Notes: generated by a model from the sequence alone, not told the origin. A stretch of DNA of 64,000 nt from Ascaris suum (GCA_013433145.1 CM024172.1:10316053-10380052); one strand, 5' to 3'. Positions 1 through 20,052 are shown, counted from the stretch's first letter. Made by a program: numbers and translations.

Positions 1-1165
1 TCTCCGCTCGCTGTGCATTTATGTTTTATGTTCGTTGAAGCAGTTAGCAAAGCGCTTAGTGTCGAATCTATCTCACTGGTAAACTGAGATGTGCGCTGAT
101 CATTTTTCATTTGGTCCATGTTGAAATTAAGGATGCTTCTCAGACAGGATTATAATTTCCGCGTAGGAATTACACATTGCTCAGGTGGTGAGGATGGAAT
201 ATTGTAAAACTTTGTGCTATGAAACGTAATTTTACAGTCGTGAAGGGCAAACGAAAAGTGATGCGAATGAGTAATCATACTGCAGGTTAAAGATTTGTCG
301 TTTTCTCTCGCGGAAGAAATCTGCCTTTAGCTGAACTGTCATGAGTGGTACCTTTCATAGTACGTTGCAGTAAACTACCAATCGATATTCCGAAGCTCAT
401 CTACCGCTCCATTTTCGGTTCGTGATCGGCTCTGTCGTAACGTTGGTGTTCTTCGAATATTTCCATCAATCCCGCTAAACACGGTTCGTTAGAACGATTA
501 TTCATTGGCATGATCATAATACCTTCATCCGTTTTCCGCTGGTTGAATCTCTGGTTCGAATCTGCTCAAAATTTGATGTTCATTTCGCCGTTTGAATGAA
601 CTACAATATGGTTAATGTAAGATCATATTAAAAATTTCGATTTCTTTATCATTCGACGACCGATGAGTGGAATTTCACTGCCAGAAGTAGAGGGCTCAAT
701 TGGTTTGGATTGGTAGAGTTCTCAGAAGTGAGCTCAAAAGCACCTTTTACGTTGAAAAGCCTTCAGGCATTCACGTTCCAACGTCTTAGGCACAATAAGC
801 CATGCACTTTGCTTGTCGCCTCTCTGACTTCCTCCAGTCCTAGTTGCAATGCATGACATCGATTAAAAACAGTTAAACGCTTTCTGAGCGAGAAATACTT
901 TCGGATGCCACAATAGGAAGGTGTGTTACAGTTCAAAGTCTACAAGCTTCGTCGATGGATAAAGTGCGAACTTCAGCGGAAGTAAATATCTGATGGTCTG
1001 TGTTTTGTGTCGACTAATGTAAAACCAGTGAGTGCTTCGAAACGACTACTTGAAGTCAAGCCGTGCACTCTCTGTTTGCGTCGGTGTAAAAATCTCAATG
1101 CAAACTGCGTGGCGACCTAATATGGCAAACACATGATGTACCCCAGTTTTGACATGAATTTTTAG
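1..1165. other. No exon seen; probably an ASPG intron
   Basis: No open frame here matches the N-terminal asparaginase domain that must precede the exon at 1166. The stretch ends in an acceptor-like TTTTTAG at 1159-1165. It is most simply read as intron sequence of the asparaginase gene. Confidence 0.5.
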
Positions 1166-4100
1166 GTGCGTGCTTTTCTGCTACCACCCACACAAGGTGT
1201 CGTGTTGGAAACATATGGAGCCGGCAATATGCCCTCAAGGAGGACAGACATTATTGCTGAAATTCGAAAAGCAGTGGAGAGAGGCTGTATTATTATCAAC
1301 TGCTCGCAGTGTGTTCGTGGACAAGTCGATGTACACTATTTAACTGGAAAGGTGATTTTGCTTCAATGAGGCATCGCCGGTTTCATCTTAATGTCCTAAC
1401 GTTTTCTGCATTTTCAGGCGGAAACGTTTTTAGCGCACCGTACTGCTCTCCGTCACCTGGAAAACCTCAGTCCTACTCTTGAGCCTTCAAGAGCCACTAT
1501 CCCGTAGACTTGCACTTCCGCAGTCCACTTTTCTTTCAGCCCCCTTCCCCAACATCATTTTCTTGTGGAAGCCTTAGGACGTTTGCATATATCGTAATGC
1601 TATATCAGTGATCAGTTCAATGTCACTGTTTTGTACAGTCACCATTGAAGATCCTATACGATGCGGGTGTAATACCCGGATCGGATATGACGTGCGAAGC
1701 TGCACTAACGAAGCTCTCTTATGTGCTTGGAAAGGACGAATGGGATTTGGCAGAAAAGCGCAGAATGATGGAGCGTAATATTCGTGGCGAAATTACTGTC
1801 TCCAAGTCGGCCACTCTTCAGGAACTCGAAATCAGCTAGTTTTCAAAAATTTCTTTTTCTTTCTGCCCTCAACATTAATCTTTTTCTTTCCCAACACTTT
1901 CTCAGTTGTCGCAGTTATTTCTAATTGTTGGGAGATTTGTGTTATTTGCTGCATCTTCGCATCTTTGCCAAATTTTGGGATCGTATCATTGAAACGTCAT
2001 ACAAGACTCACATATTTCCCTCAGGTGATGTATCTATCAGTAACTTTCTTGTTAGGAAACGTTTTTTTTCAGTAGTATTCTTCTTCGTGAATTCAACACA
2101 TCCCTTGCTGAGAGAACGCACAACAATGTTTCAGTTCCGGAGCTGGCGAGGTTTTTGTGCATCAGCTCGTCAGAAGAAGTACAGTTGCTACGAAATGCCT
2201 TGTTTCCGCCACTTCTATGCCATGCAGCCCGCAACGGTGATGTGGACCTGCTGGCGAATCTTCGTGACAGCGGTGCATCTTTTTCTGCACCTGACTATAA
2301 TGGACTCACTCCGTTGCACGTAGCCGCCAGTGCGGGACATGCGAACGCTGTGCATTTTCTCTTAGCGCAGGGTGCCAATGTCCACGCAAGGTATATCATA
2401 CTACCTGTCTTTTGCTTATTTATGGATGAAAGCAGTTTGAAAACACGTCAACTTTCCTTTGCTCTGTCTCTGTACACCGAAATACTGTTAGTTTTGTGTT
2501 GAACATTTACTGAAGATATCTTGCAGGGACCAATGGGACCAAAATGCGTTGATGAGTGCAATTCGTGGCAAGAACCTCGACTGTATCCGTGAGTTAAGAA
2601 ACGCGGGCGCCGTTATAGGTTGCAAATCCGTCGAGCTAGGTAATGAATATGCGTCGTGAAGCGCGCTTCTTTGCACTCAGGCATATGAGAGGCACCCACC
2701 CGTTGATGAAGAATGCACCATCTGCTGAGCATCATGATCATTTGAAAGCTTAGTTCGTGGGTGGCAGGTAGAAGCATCGTGACCATCGTTCGCCATTAGG
2801 GTAAAATCTCCATACTCCTTTCAGATGCAGATTGCGAGCCTATGAAACATGTAATGCAGATACGGTAAAACATCAAGCATAACTTTGTAAGCGTTGGTTC
2901 ATATATTGAGATAGCTAGGCGGAATTTTCTTGCGGTTCTTTATGATCCGCAATAATTCGAGTCAAGGTGTTTCATTTCTTATTCTGCGCCCCAGTAGCTG
3001 TAGCTCACTTGAGATTTGTTCTAACCTGTCGCTTGCAGCAGTTTTATTCTTCACAGCAAGTTTTTTTTTTTCTTCGACAGCTTTCTTCGTCGGTTGGCAG
3101 ATGGTCTCGCTATCGCACCTGTGAGAATAGCAAAAACATATGCAACCACTCATCGAATGTTTTTGAAATGTGATCATTTCAGGCATAGAAATGTGCTTAT
3201 CGGCAAGCCAAAAGGATTTGAAAACGTTGGCAGCATGGATTACGGCTGGTGCAGACCCGAACCAACCCGATTACGATGGACGGACTGCACTACACATTGT
3301 AAGTGGGCTCTTTAATATTAGTATTTACGCTTCGTACTATGAGGCATCTCTTAGAAAACACAGAATAATTTGAAAACGCTTCATGTCGACTCCACTGATC
3401 CTCCAAGCCTACTGCTCCAAGTTGGCCTTCAAATCGAACTTGCTGTCAATGATTATCATGTAACTTCGCAAACTTGCATCCACAAAGGGCGTTGTGCCTA
3501 TAACGTGCACGTCTACATGCGTGCGGGTGCACGTAAATGTTTGGCGGTCTCTTCTGCCTAATAGTTTCAGCTCAAGAAGCATTGAAATTGGAACTGTGGG
3601 AAATAACGGGCCCAATCTATACTTTAGAATGATGCCTTACCGGGGAGAATCTTTATTTGACCGGTGAAACTCGGAGTTTTTGTACTTAAATGAGTCAAAA
3701 AATTTTGTTTGCACTTCGCATTCGCCGAGGTTGCATTTTACAGTAGGTGGGTTTGCATCTGCAATCTACAAACTGCCTTCCCTTAAAATTGTGCAAATAA
3801 TCGGTTTAAATAAAATATGAGCGCATTGTTGTTTATGTTTTACTATCTAGTAACAGTTCAGAACGCTGATTGAGTGACCAGTAAGATCGCCGAAATAGCG
3901 ACCATAACTTTCAACCTCCCAAATTCGTTTAAATTCCCCATGAAACATGGCTCTTAGCTGTTAATATATTAACGAACCAGCTTTACTACTTGGAATGCTG
4001 TCCAATGCAAATGGAGCTCAGTAGCAATCCTGAGACTATTGAAACGCCGTTTAAGTTACGCTTAATTGCATTAATCCTGTTGAATAAAATAAAAAGATTG

Positions 4101-4650
4101 TTGCGAACAATTGAAGCGCTTCAATTGTCACGTTAGTTCATTGTGCCATCGACGTCCGATAATAATGGACATAGCAGTATTTACTTTGATAATGGTGAGT
4201 AATGTGGAATTGTTGTGATTAAATAGTTATTTCTTTATATTATTTGTGACTATATTCGTTGATAAATATTTCAGAAGAAATGCGATAATTGCAAAGCGAC
4301 ATTATTTGCCTTTCACTTATAAATAAATACGTATAAATAAATAATCATGTATATTACCTCTAGCTTCTAAAATTTATTAACTGATATGTCCATTTTTTAA
4401 TCTAATATCAATTCAACGGCTGATTCCCTCTGTACAGTGCACAAATTTTTAGGCCAGTTCGAACGGATGCCAAGAAATCGTCGAATATTTATTAAAGCAT
4501 GGTGCTAATGCAGAGGCAGTCGACAAATTTGGTAATACACCAATAAGTGAAGCTGAAGCGCAGAATGACATGGAAATGTTGAATGTGCTGAGAGCAGTGC
4601 ATGGCCCCCCTCCAATACCGCCTGTACAGTTTTCATTTACTGATTCATAA
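1166..4650 (+). CDS. ASPG: L-asparaginase with C-terminal ankyrin repeats, 3' part of gene
   Basis: Cytosolic type I L-asparaginase (asparagine to aspartate plus ammonia) of the animal ASPG / 60 kDa lysophospholipase family. Visible exons are 1166-1351, about 1639 (or 1651)-1830, 2135-2390, 2527-2639, 3183-3298 and 4453-4650 (stop TAA). The first encodes FLLPPTQGVVLETYGAGN and the INCSQCVRGQV strand. The second has GVIPGSDMTCEAALTKLSYV and RNIRGEIT, both typical of the family. The next exons give ankyrin repeats (NGLTPLHVAASAGHANAVHF; YDGRTALHI; NGCQEIVEYLLKHGAN; FGNTPISEAEAQ) in the same order as human ASPG. Phases match at 2390/2527, 2639/3183 and 3298/4453. The N-terminal catalytic half (nucleophilic Thr region) is not in the window; I found no upstream exon in bases 1-1165. 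The join between 1830 and 2135 is not settled by phase, so a small exon may be missing there. The family assignment is secure. Confidence 0.9.
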
Positions 4651-5541
4651 CTGCATTTGTACTCTACCTCATCATTATAACGCGTCTCTGCAAGTTTGTT
4701 TTTGAAAAGCGTGGTATGACGCTGTCATACCCGCGCCTATGTATGGATGTTTCTCCATCGATTAACTTTGAAACCACTGAAAATATGATTATATAGTTTA
4801 GCGGGCATAATGCGTGCTACAAGTTAACTCATTTGCACCACATTTCACGTTGGTCGATCAGTGTCGAAAGGATCCATTGATATTGAAAGAGGAAAGAATT
4901 TCGGATATAATTCACGGAGGCCGGTTCTTCATTTTTGCCTGCTCCAGTCGCAAAAAAAGCAAATACTTCCAGGATAATTTGAATGTTCATCAAAAATTAA
5001 AAGTTGTTCAGCAAAAAATTAAAAATACTTCAATGTTTTGCATTTTTTTTTTGTTCACGAGTTGTAAAAATGGAAATTCGAACAAGCGCAAAGTAAATGT
5101 GCGTATAGCGCCGATTCGTTCACTATGCTTCTTTAATTGTTTCCTCTTCGACAAGTGTATTTTCTTAGCAACTTATGCATATTGTTTTAGCAGACAAGTT
5201 GCCCATTCGAATTTCAAATTCACACTATAGATAACAAATAGCCTCAGTGAATTCAATGGGGCATCTAAGTAAGCAATTGTCATAATAGCTATCTAGCACT
5301 TTATCAATATCTAACAGCTTGTTGCCGTTCTAGTATGCAAAAACGTTCGATTCATGTGATTGAGCCGTTGTACCTTCAAAATTTCCTATACAAATGACTA
5401 CGAAATCATAACTCGTTGCGGATATCCTCTGCAGTTGATTTCATAGACGTTCGTCGAGAAGAAGTTTATTCGCGTTACACACATAAAAATTCGATGTAAT
5501 TTTTGAACTGAAAATCATGAACCGTTTCCATTAAAAGACAG

Positions 5542-5893
5542 AGGAAAACGAGGAAGAGAAAGCGATTATAGAGGGTATAACGAAGAAGCAAGCTGGAAGT
5601 GAATTCTATGTTCGGCTTGATGCAATTGCTGAAAAACAAATTGCCGGACTGGTTCCCGTTCCATTAAGTTATTTCATGCTAAAGCAATCATACTAGGTGT
5701 TACACGATGTGCATTTATTGTGCATTTTGCAAAATTTTTTTTTTAAAATCTACAGGATGCAGCAAAACAACATCGTGCATGTCCATCGGATAATTCGAAC
5801 TTAGCCACTCACGAACTCGAGAATTACGGACAGTTTGAACTCTATTTGAACCTAGAGCCACGAAGGCTGATAGATATAGCGTATACCATCTGA
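5542..5893 (+). CDS. Unrecognised gene, last exons
   Basis: Two coding-like pieces lie head to tail on the + strand between the asparaginase and PNP genes. Exon 5542 (or 5544)-5651 reads GITKKQAGSEFYVRLDAIAE followed by KQIAGL and ends at a possible donor (CTG|GTTCCC). Exon 5756-5893 follows a long T tract and TCTACAG. It reads DAAKQHRACPSDNSN, then ENYGQFELYLNLEPRRLIDI, and stops at TGA. Both join in phase 0. If the first piece is not spliced it stops at 5695 instead. A possible upstream exon at 5435-5470 (DFIDVRREE) is weaker. An AATAAA at 6095 would serve this gene. The - strand also has a 64-codon open frame at 5715-5909, but it lacks a comparable acceptor. I do not recognise the protein family. 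The gene is convergent with PNP. Confidence 0.45.
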
Positions 5894-6094
5894 TGATTTC
5901 TAGAAACATCTCACCTCATAAATAGAGTCGTCACTTTCTGAAGGAGCTGCAACTCTGAAGAAGCGGATGCTTATAAATTTGCAACAGCGTTTAGCGTGAT
6001 TGCTCTATCACTAGGTATTGATGGATGAGTGTATCATTCCTGTTATTATTCCGTAATGTGTATCATATACCATACATATAATATAAACGAATTA

Positions 6095-6100
6095 AATAAA
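6095..6100 (+). terminator. Poly(A) signal AATAAA
   Basis: Canonical AATAAA on the + strand about 200 bases after the stop codon at 5893. It fits as the 3' end of the unrecognised + strand gene. It lies about 130 bases from the 3' end of the convergent PNP coding sequence. Confidence 0.5.
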
Positions 6101-6227
6101 AAGCATGATTTTCGAAAACGGTCCGCCATGCCCCATATATCAGATGCTTTTTTGCTGCTTCACCGAACTGTTAGTCCTGAATGACGACTTATCACTTCTT
6201 CGGCGGACGGTTTTGGCCGCGGAAGCT

Positions 6228-13769
<7,542 letters not shown>

Positions 13770-13843
13770 CTGAAATCATTTCATCGCTCTGTACTCTCGA
13801 ACTACCCTCTTCAAGAGCAATCAACTGAATTTAACATGGGCAT

Positions 13844-16116
13844 TATAAAGTGCTGAGTAATCATCACTTTCTATCAATAAAATAGATTTCAGTTTCGTTG
13901 TCTTTCAGTGTATTTTGCCTCATCTTTCCGTTACCATGGAATTCGCTTGCTCGACTAGTCTCAATTTCTTTCCGCTTCGTTGTGTTTGGTGATGATCTTG
14001 AAAATAAAATAGAAAATGATAAATGTTGCGTTTTTCGAATAATATTCTCATGCTGCTTTCGCAAAAAAAAATCCCTTTTTGCAACAACTGCATCACTTGA
14101 AGACATTGCTTTTATGTAAACACACAAGTTTGCGCTTGTTTAAGGCGGCTTGAATCAAAAAAACATAATACAATCAAGCTTTTGTTGTAATGTATTTTGT
14201 GAATTTTATCTTCGACCATTGTTTGTATAAAATGCATTAATTTCTGCATGATAAAAGAAATCAACTACGTTCTAGAAATTATACAACTCACTTTTCTCGG
14301 ATGATAATTTCAAATTCATTGCGGAACTGTATTTCAAAGCAATGCATCAGAAATTAAGTCATTTCACCGAAATTTAAAGCATTCTTATAATCGAGGATAA
14401 GCTGGAAAATTTTTGAAAGTATGTTGAATAATGTGAAGTAAGTTGAACAGTTCGAGTAAAAAAGTACTACAAGAATAACCAAATTCTTAAATCTTTTCTT
14501 GCAAAGAACTCGAAAAGTTTAACATACTCAAATTTTTGCGAGTTCTTATCGTGGCCGTCAGACATCTTCACCCTGAAACTCTTCATTTATTCTTTATACA
14601 AAGTTCGCTTAAAGAGGAACGCTCATTACGACATCATAATGAATTTAAAACAAAGTGAAATGCTTTTAATAAACACGTAACACTCAACGTGACTATCTCT
14701 CTACTTTGTAAGTGCGAACAGTGAGAAAAGGCGAAGCGGATACATCCACTGTAGTTTCATAAACAGCCACAAAAGTCGCATTCCCCGACATCCTTCGTAG
14801 CCATCAGTTAATAGTTTAAACCACTCTAAATCGTTCTGGCAAAATCAACATTACGGATGCCTCAATTAATAAATATGAAGTTACAAACAAAAGTGTATCT
14901 CGTGCCCCTTTTTTGCGCTCCTACTATGGAAATTTTTTGCTCTAGAAAACGGTTAGCACATGACGTTAAGAACTAAAAACAATCAGTGATTGTCACACAA
15001 CATCTTGAAGTGCGATTCTGCTTAACAATAGGTGATAGGAGAACATAACCAGCATTAATCATAACATCTTCACCAAAGTATATTAATATATAGTGAGAAA
15101 GTATTTAAACAAAAGAAAAACAACAAACGAATTGCAATATGAGATGAAAAAATCAGCACTCGTGAAAAGCAATTTTGAAAATATTTTCACTCGTCGAATT
15201 TTTATCATAATTGTTAACGCTACAACCTTTATGATAAGCAAATATGTGCATATAGCATCGAGCAAATGTGTCTCTTTTTTTTTTTGCTTCGTTATATTTT
15301 TATTAGCCAGAAATGAAACACGAAAAAAAATTACAAAGAGGATTTTTTAAGGAAAGGCATGAACATTGAAAAAATTTTCTTGATACTTTCATCGATTCAT
15401 CTTTGCTTTATAATAAAGTCGGAAGTGAATTTCGAATAGCTGAAAGAATTATAAACCTAAGCAAAGATGTTGAGCAATTAATGCTAAAAATGCGACTATA
15501 CGAGCGACGCTATTTGTTACTTTGTTTACATGAGTGTTCTTTTCACTAGAACAAACAAATAAAGGTACAACCTATATTAATAGTAACTGATATCGAAAAG
15601 ACTATGAAAGGATAAAACTTTATGGAGTGAAAATGTTACATGTTACTGCATCATAAAAATGTAGTCGGCCATGTGGATACAATGGCAATGAATAATCAAG
15701 AGCAAAGTTTGTCAATCAAATCACTCTCGAGACAACATTAACACACGTTGCTTAAATAAATATATGATTACAGTGGCGAAACTCACCTTCATATGAATGT
15801 TTCGCTTCCATCTTCTGTTCTCGGTATTTTTTTTTTTTAATGAAAATGATTACACTACAAGGAATGGTACAAAATGTTGAGTAACTTCAATTTATTTTTC
15901 TGCGTCGAAGCAAAAAAAAAAACTCTTTGAGAACATTTTTTAGCGTTAGATATTTCACTTCAGAAAAATTTACTCTGTAATTGTTTTAGACGACATGACC
16001 AATCTTATGAGAAAACTGTTGATATATTTCTAAAATATTTTGTAGATGAAGTGATAAATTTTGACTGATAGCATCATTTTTAATTGTAATCTAGTTATTA
16101 AATAAAAATTTTTCAG
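13844..16116. other. A+T-rich intergenic DNA
   Basis: No firm gene. A - strand open frame at 13864-14127 begins MSSSDAVVAKRDFFL after an in-frame upstream Met. It could include the 5' exon of PNP, but no donor in it has the phase needed to join the 13769 exon. Confidence 0.4.
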
Positions 16117-16390
16117 CAGTGGTCGACGATACCATTGATGAACTACTTTCAGAGGACGAAGAGAACCGTCATATGCTCAGAACTTTTCGTTGAGGAACAT
16201 TCGGATGCGCTTCGTGGATACTTCGGTTGGAATTTACTTTCGCAAGTGTGGTGACATCAATTCCATGCACATGTTCTGTCTGCATGGGAGGTCCTATGGC
16301 TTCAACTCGGTAACGGCTGAAGTAAACTAGAGTTACGAAATTCGATAAGCATGATGCACACGTTGAATAGCATATTGTATGTTGACCCAT
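16117..16390. CDS. Coding-like patch, strand uncertain
   Basis: Two incompatible readings both look coding. On the + strand, a strong acceptor (TTTTTCAG, ends 16116) opens VVDDTIDELLSEDEENRHML and stops at 16193, as a last exon would. On the - strand, 16390 down to 16169 is open. It begins MGQHTICYSTC, contains VEAIGPPMQTEHVHGIDVTT and has a good donor (GCGAAA|GTAAAT) after LAK. I do not recognise either product. At least one exon probably lies here, but the sequence alone does not choose the strand. Confidence 0.3.
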
Positions 16391-16688
16391 TAACTTCGAG
16401 TGCAGCTAAATAATATGTAGAGATAAAAGAAATTTCGACGTAATTCAACTGACGGGATTAACATTTTGCAGCGATTACATGAGCGCAAAGTAAATATCTT
16501 GAAGACGACTGCCAATATGTGGGCGTTATTTCCTCTCATTTATTTTTTATTGACGACATGGATGCGCTATATTGATTGGAATTTCCACATGCTCATAGAT
16601 AGGATTGTTTACGTTCAATTTTCGACTTAAGTCATCGTATAATGTTTATAATTCTTTGCTTAGTTTTTCAAACATTTTATTGCACTGT

Positions 16689-16752
16689 AAATTGCACATG
16701 AGAGGGAAAACTATCAAGATGGGAAGAAGCAAATAAGAAATTGCACATGAGA
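16689..16752 (+). repeat. 15-bp direct repeat pair
   Basis: AAATTGCACATGAGA occurs at 16689-16703 and 16738-16752, 49 bases apart. No further copies were noticed nearby. Confidence 0.85.
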
Positions 16753-16853
16753 ACGGTATTTGTGACGCGAATCAGACGAATTGCAATCATGCAACCAAAA
16801 CCTAACAGCATTTTAATACACGTATATTGTTCTGACTTTTGAAATCAACCTCT

Positions 16854-16900
16854 CTCATTCAAGATTTCAACTGCTGCAAACTGCATAAATCTTGAATGAG
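16854..16900. repeat. 14-bp inverted repeat (stem-loop)
   Basis: Arms CTCATTCAAGATTT (16854-16867) and AAATCTTGAATGAG (16887-16900) are perfect complements with a 19-base spacer. A further five bases pair beyond one bulge. It abuts the purine tract that follows. Confidence 0.85.
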
Positions 16901-16943
16901 GGAGAGAGGGGAGGGGAAAGGAGGAGGAGAGAGAAGAGGAGGA
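16898..16943 (+). repeat. 46-base pure purine tract
   Basis: Uninterrupted G/A sequence of the GGGGAGGGGAAAGGAGG type, starting at the right arm of the stem-loop. It may form triplex or G-rich structures. Open frames across it on both strands look like low-complexity artefacts. Confidence 0.8.
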
Positions 16944-17903
16944 TGAGGGGATTTGTCGCCACGCATATGTTAAATAAATGGACGGCTAATGCAAAGGCCA
17001 CAAGAAATACCGCTGAGAATAGTGGAGTGACGCAAAAACCATGCAGCGAATGCAAGGATCGAAAGGAAAAACTCAAATGTGCACAGCAAAGCAGCGATCA
17101 TGATTGTTCATGCTCACCAGTTGCACGTTGTAACACGTTCACGTCACAACCCGATCGATAAAGCAATTCCTCTTATTGAATTTTTTTAGCGAGCATAAAT
17201 GGAGTTTAATTTAAGCAATTAGGAATCGACTCCGCACTTCTCTTCCGGACTCAAATATTCTAAGACCCTGGACATACTCAATACTCAACAATCAGACACT
17301 ACAAATATCATGCTGAAACTTCGTAAAGAAACTGATATAAAGAGAAACTATCAAGCTGATCCCGTGCGCGCATTTTTGGCATCACAGGAAACGCTGACTA
17401 CAATCATGATTTAATGGCACATATACGACTCTCTCAGGTAGCAGTAAAGCGCGAACGAAGCTTGAAATTTGTAAAAGATGATGCCAATAAATGTTGTTAG
17501 AAACAGCAACTGCAAACAGCAACAATTCAATTCCCTTTCAATGCAGGTGGTCTTTTTTTTCGTTGTTATCTTCAATTCCCATTTAGCAGTTCGCTGTTGA
17601 CGATGATGCCTGCTTCCTACATGGACTTTCATCTCCCTCAGCAGATCACAACTTAAGCAAAATATTGGCATTTGCCGATTAAAATGTTAAACGATTGAGA
17701 AAGAAGCCTTCATTAAAAACAATTTCAGGTCTATTTTAGGTGAAAAACCAAAAATCAGACACTGAAGAGATGTGCGACGCTCCCATAAGGTTATAATAAT
17801 GATAAAAACGGTCTGGTGGATAATACGACTGAGAGAGAAAATGTTGGCAATACGAACAATCCATGCGTCTTCCTCACAGTTTAGCGCTGCTCCCGTTTAG
17901 CAT

Positions 17904-17931
17904 CCCAACCCCCTCCCCCCACCCACCCCCC
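17904..17931 (+). repeat. C-rich tract (possible i-motif / G-quadruplex)
   Basis: Five C runs of 3, 5, 6, 3 and 6, separated by one or two bases. The complementary strand meets the usual G-quadruplex pattern. It stands out against the A+T-rich surroundings. Confidence 0.75.
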
Positions 17932-19911
17932 TCGCCAAGTTAGGGCTGTCACTTCATATTCCCAGATTCTTAGATTACACTTTAACCCTTTTCTATGCGT
18001 CATACTCTAATAAATAGATGTTGCATATACAGGGATGATTACTCGTTGGATGAATATTTCAAAGGAAATTAAAAAATACATGTGAGTGGTATTTTATAGG
18101 AATTCAACGCCAAAGAAATGGCATGTAAACCATAATCGCCGATCGCCGCGAATGACAAACAAGAATATGATCAGTTGTTTTAGAGATTTAGTGCACGAAA
18201 TTTTCCTTCACCGGCAAGCCTATTGAAATTGAAATCTCTTGTTGGGGAGAACTGCAATTTCAACATCAAACGTAAAAAGTGATACTAAGTTTTTAGATAA
18301 GCATATGACAGCCTAGTATGTTGAATCAAATTTATGAAGGCATTCGCAAATTGAATGGATTCATCACTTTTGAGCGTCAAAATCTATGCATTTACATCAG
18401 TTTCGACACCAGTAGAATTCACAGTGAACAAAGAAAACTGTGGAAAATTTTAATAAAAGGAGATGCGCGTGTTAAAAGTTGGGCTTGGCAAGCTAACAAT
18501 GGATAAACAGTTCAAAAAAAGGTTGAAAAAAAAACGCCTCTCAACTATGTTTACGAAACTGTTACATTGAATCCAGCTAAATCCACAGATGTAAAGACGT
18601 AAATTTAGTAGAACTGTTGCTTTTCTTCATTGCTATAATAAGCAAAAATACTCCATTCTTTCCTCACTTTCCTCGTGAATGAAAAATACACAAGCGAGAA
18701 CACATCAAAGATTTTAGTGAACAGTGCTGTCTAAAAATTGCTATGCGGATTACACTTCCAGGATATAAAAATGATATCAACAAAATCCAACACTGACTTT
18801 ATAGTGAAAGCGTCGAGAAATATGACTAAATGTGACAAATGAAAATGAGTTATGCATATACCAATCGCAATAATGAAGAAATAAGTATTGGAATAATGCT
18901 AGATTATAGCAGCTCAATCAGATGAATAGAGAGCATTATTTGCGAATAAACGGGGAATGCAGCAGCCGGAAACAACTTTCAGAGACCATGAAGTAAGAAA
19001 ATTATACGGAAAGTACAGAGATTTTTACTTCCGTCTCTCTCTTTTCTTTCGTATAAACCCTACAACCATCGCCATCAACCATTTTTAATCGTTAGAGAAA
19101 AATATTCATACATTTGAGGGAAAACTCGTTTTTGAGGCATTAAATATCAGCAATGGATTTGTCCGCCGCAAAATACTTCAAAGACATTATTCAACAAGCT
19201 AGGAACTGCGAATAAAATTGGCATCGAGAGCGCACTGATCAAGCCATCAAACTTAGGGGTTAACATGAGAGTTATTACTACGGGGACTGCTGAGACAAGC
19301 AGTTTCCTTGGCTATAAAGAAAAGTTAACGCTGACTCCTTTCTGTGTTATAATATACGCCCACACTTAGATACCATCAGTATGTACTTTTAAATCATGCA
19401 GCTGCTATAGAGTCTAACAGATATATATCTGGTCATAATAACGTATACACAGAGATAATCTGGTGGAAAAAGGGTATGTATTCTGGGAAGTAAAGAAAGA
19501 AGAATGAGGATCTTATTCCGTTCCGCTATTCCGCTTTAAAAGATTCGCACAACTGTACAGCTCTCTATCTACACTATACGCAAAACATACAAAAGAGTTG
19601 CATTGGCAAACCTTTCAGGAGCAGAACTGGAGCTGGCAGAAAGTTAACAAAAGTGGGAATACCTAACGCATTTTTGATAAATACTTAAAAAAGCGAAGTG
19701 AAGGCCCAAAGATTGCCGCAGTTCTGAAATACCAATGCAGTCTGATATGTGCCCTCTATAAAGCATATGTTCATACGCTTAAAAATTGTGAACGAGCTGA
19801 AGCATTTTACTCAATCGCGTAATCGTCTTTTACTTGCCTTATAGGAGACATTTTGAGCAGTCGTAACAACAAATCTAGACTTCACGCAATGAAATCTGAT
19901 TGAAGAAACGT

Positions 19912-20052
19912 ATGCCGGTGCACAATTCCGGTTACGAGTGCACAGCGCACAGCAATGCTGCGAAGTTAGCTGCAGCGAAAGTCAAAACGGCAGCGCAAGA
20001 ATCTCTGAAAAATCGACTGTCGAAGGGACGACGCACTGAACTAAGCACGTAA
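19912..20052 (+). CDS. Possible small ORF or last exon
   Basis: A 46-codon open frame, clearly richer in G+C than its surroundings. It starts MPVHNSGYECTAHSN, continues AAKLAAAKVKTAAQES (an alanine/lysine helix-like stretch), and ends RRTELST before TAA. The opposite strand is also open across it (19932-20141), so the signal may be shared. No upstream acceptor of good quality and no family match. Confidence 0.25.
   Translation: MPVHNSGYECTAHSNAAKLAAAKVKTAAQESLKNRLSKGRRTELST

Noticed and set aside
551..585. GGTTCGAATCTGC, like a tRNA T-arm box
   Set aside because: The flanking bases do not form a T stem or a 7-bp acceptor stem, and no D-arm or anticodon arm could be placed upstream.
2888..3315. 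Several short open frames on both strands around 3 kb
   Set aside because: They overlap the T-rich intron end and the ankyrin exon at 3183-3298 in other frames.
4814..5230. 138-codon + strand open frame downstream of ASPG
   Set aside because: The second half is Phe/Lys/Cys-rich in a way typical of A+T-rich non-coding DNA. It could contain a first exon of the 5.5 kb gene, but no phase-consistent donor was convincing.
5715..5909. - strand frame over the 5.8 kb exon
   Set aside because: The + strand frame has a strong T-rich acceptor, a sensible stop and a poly(A) signal, so the - frame is treated as its shadow.
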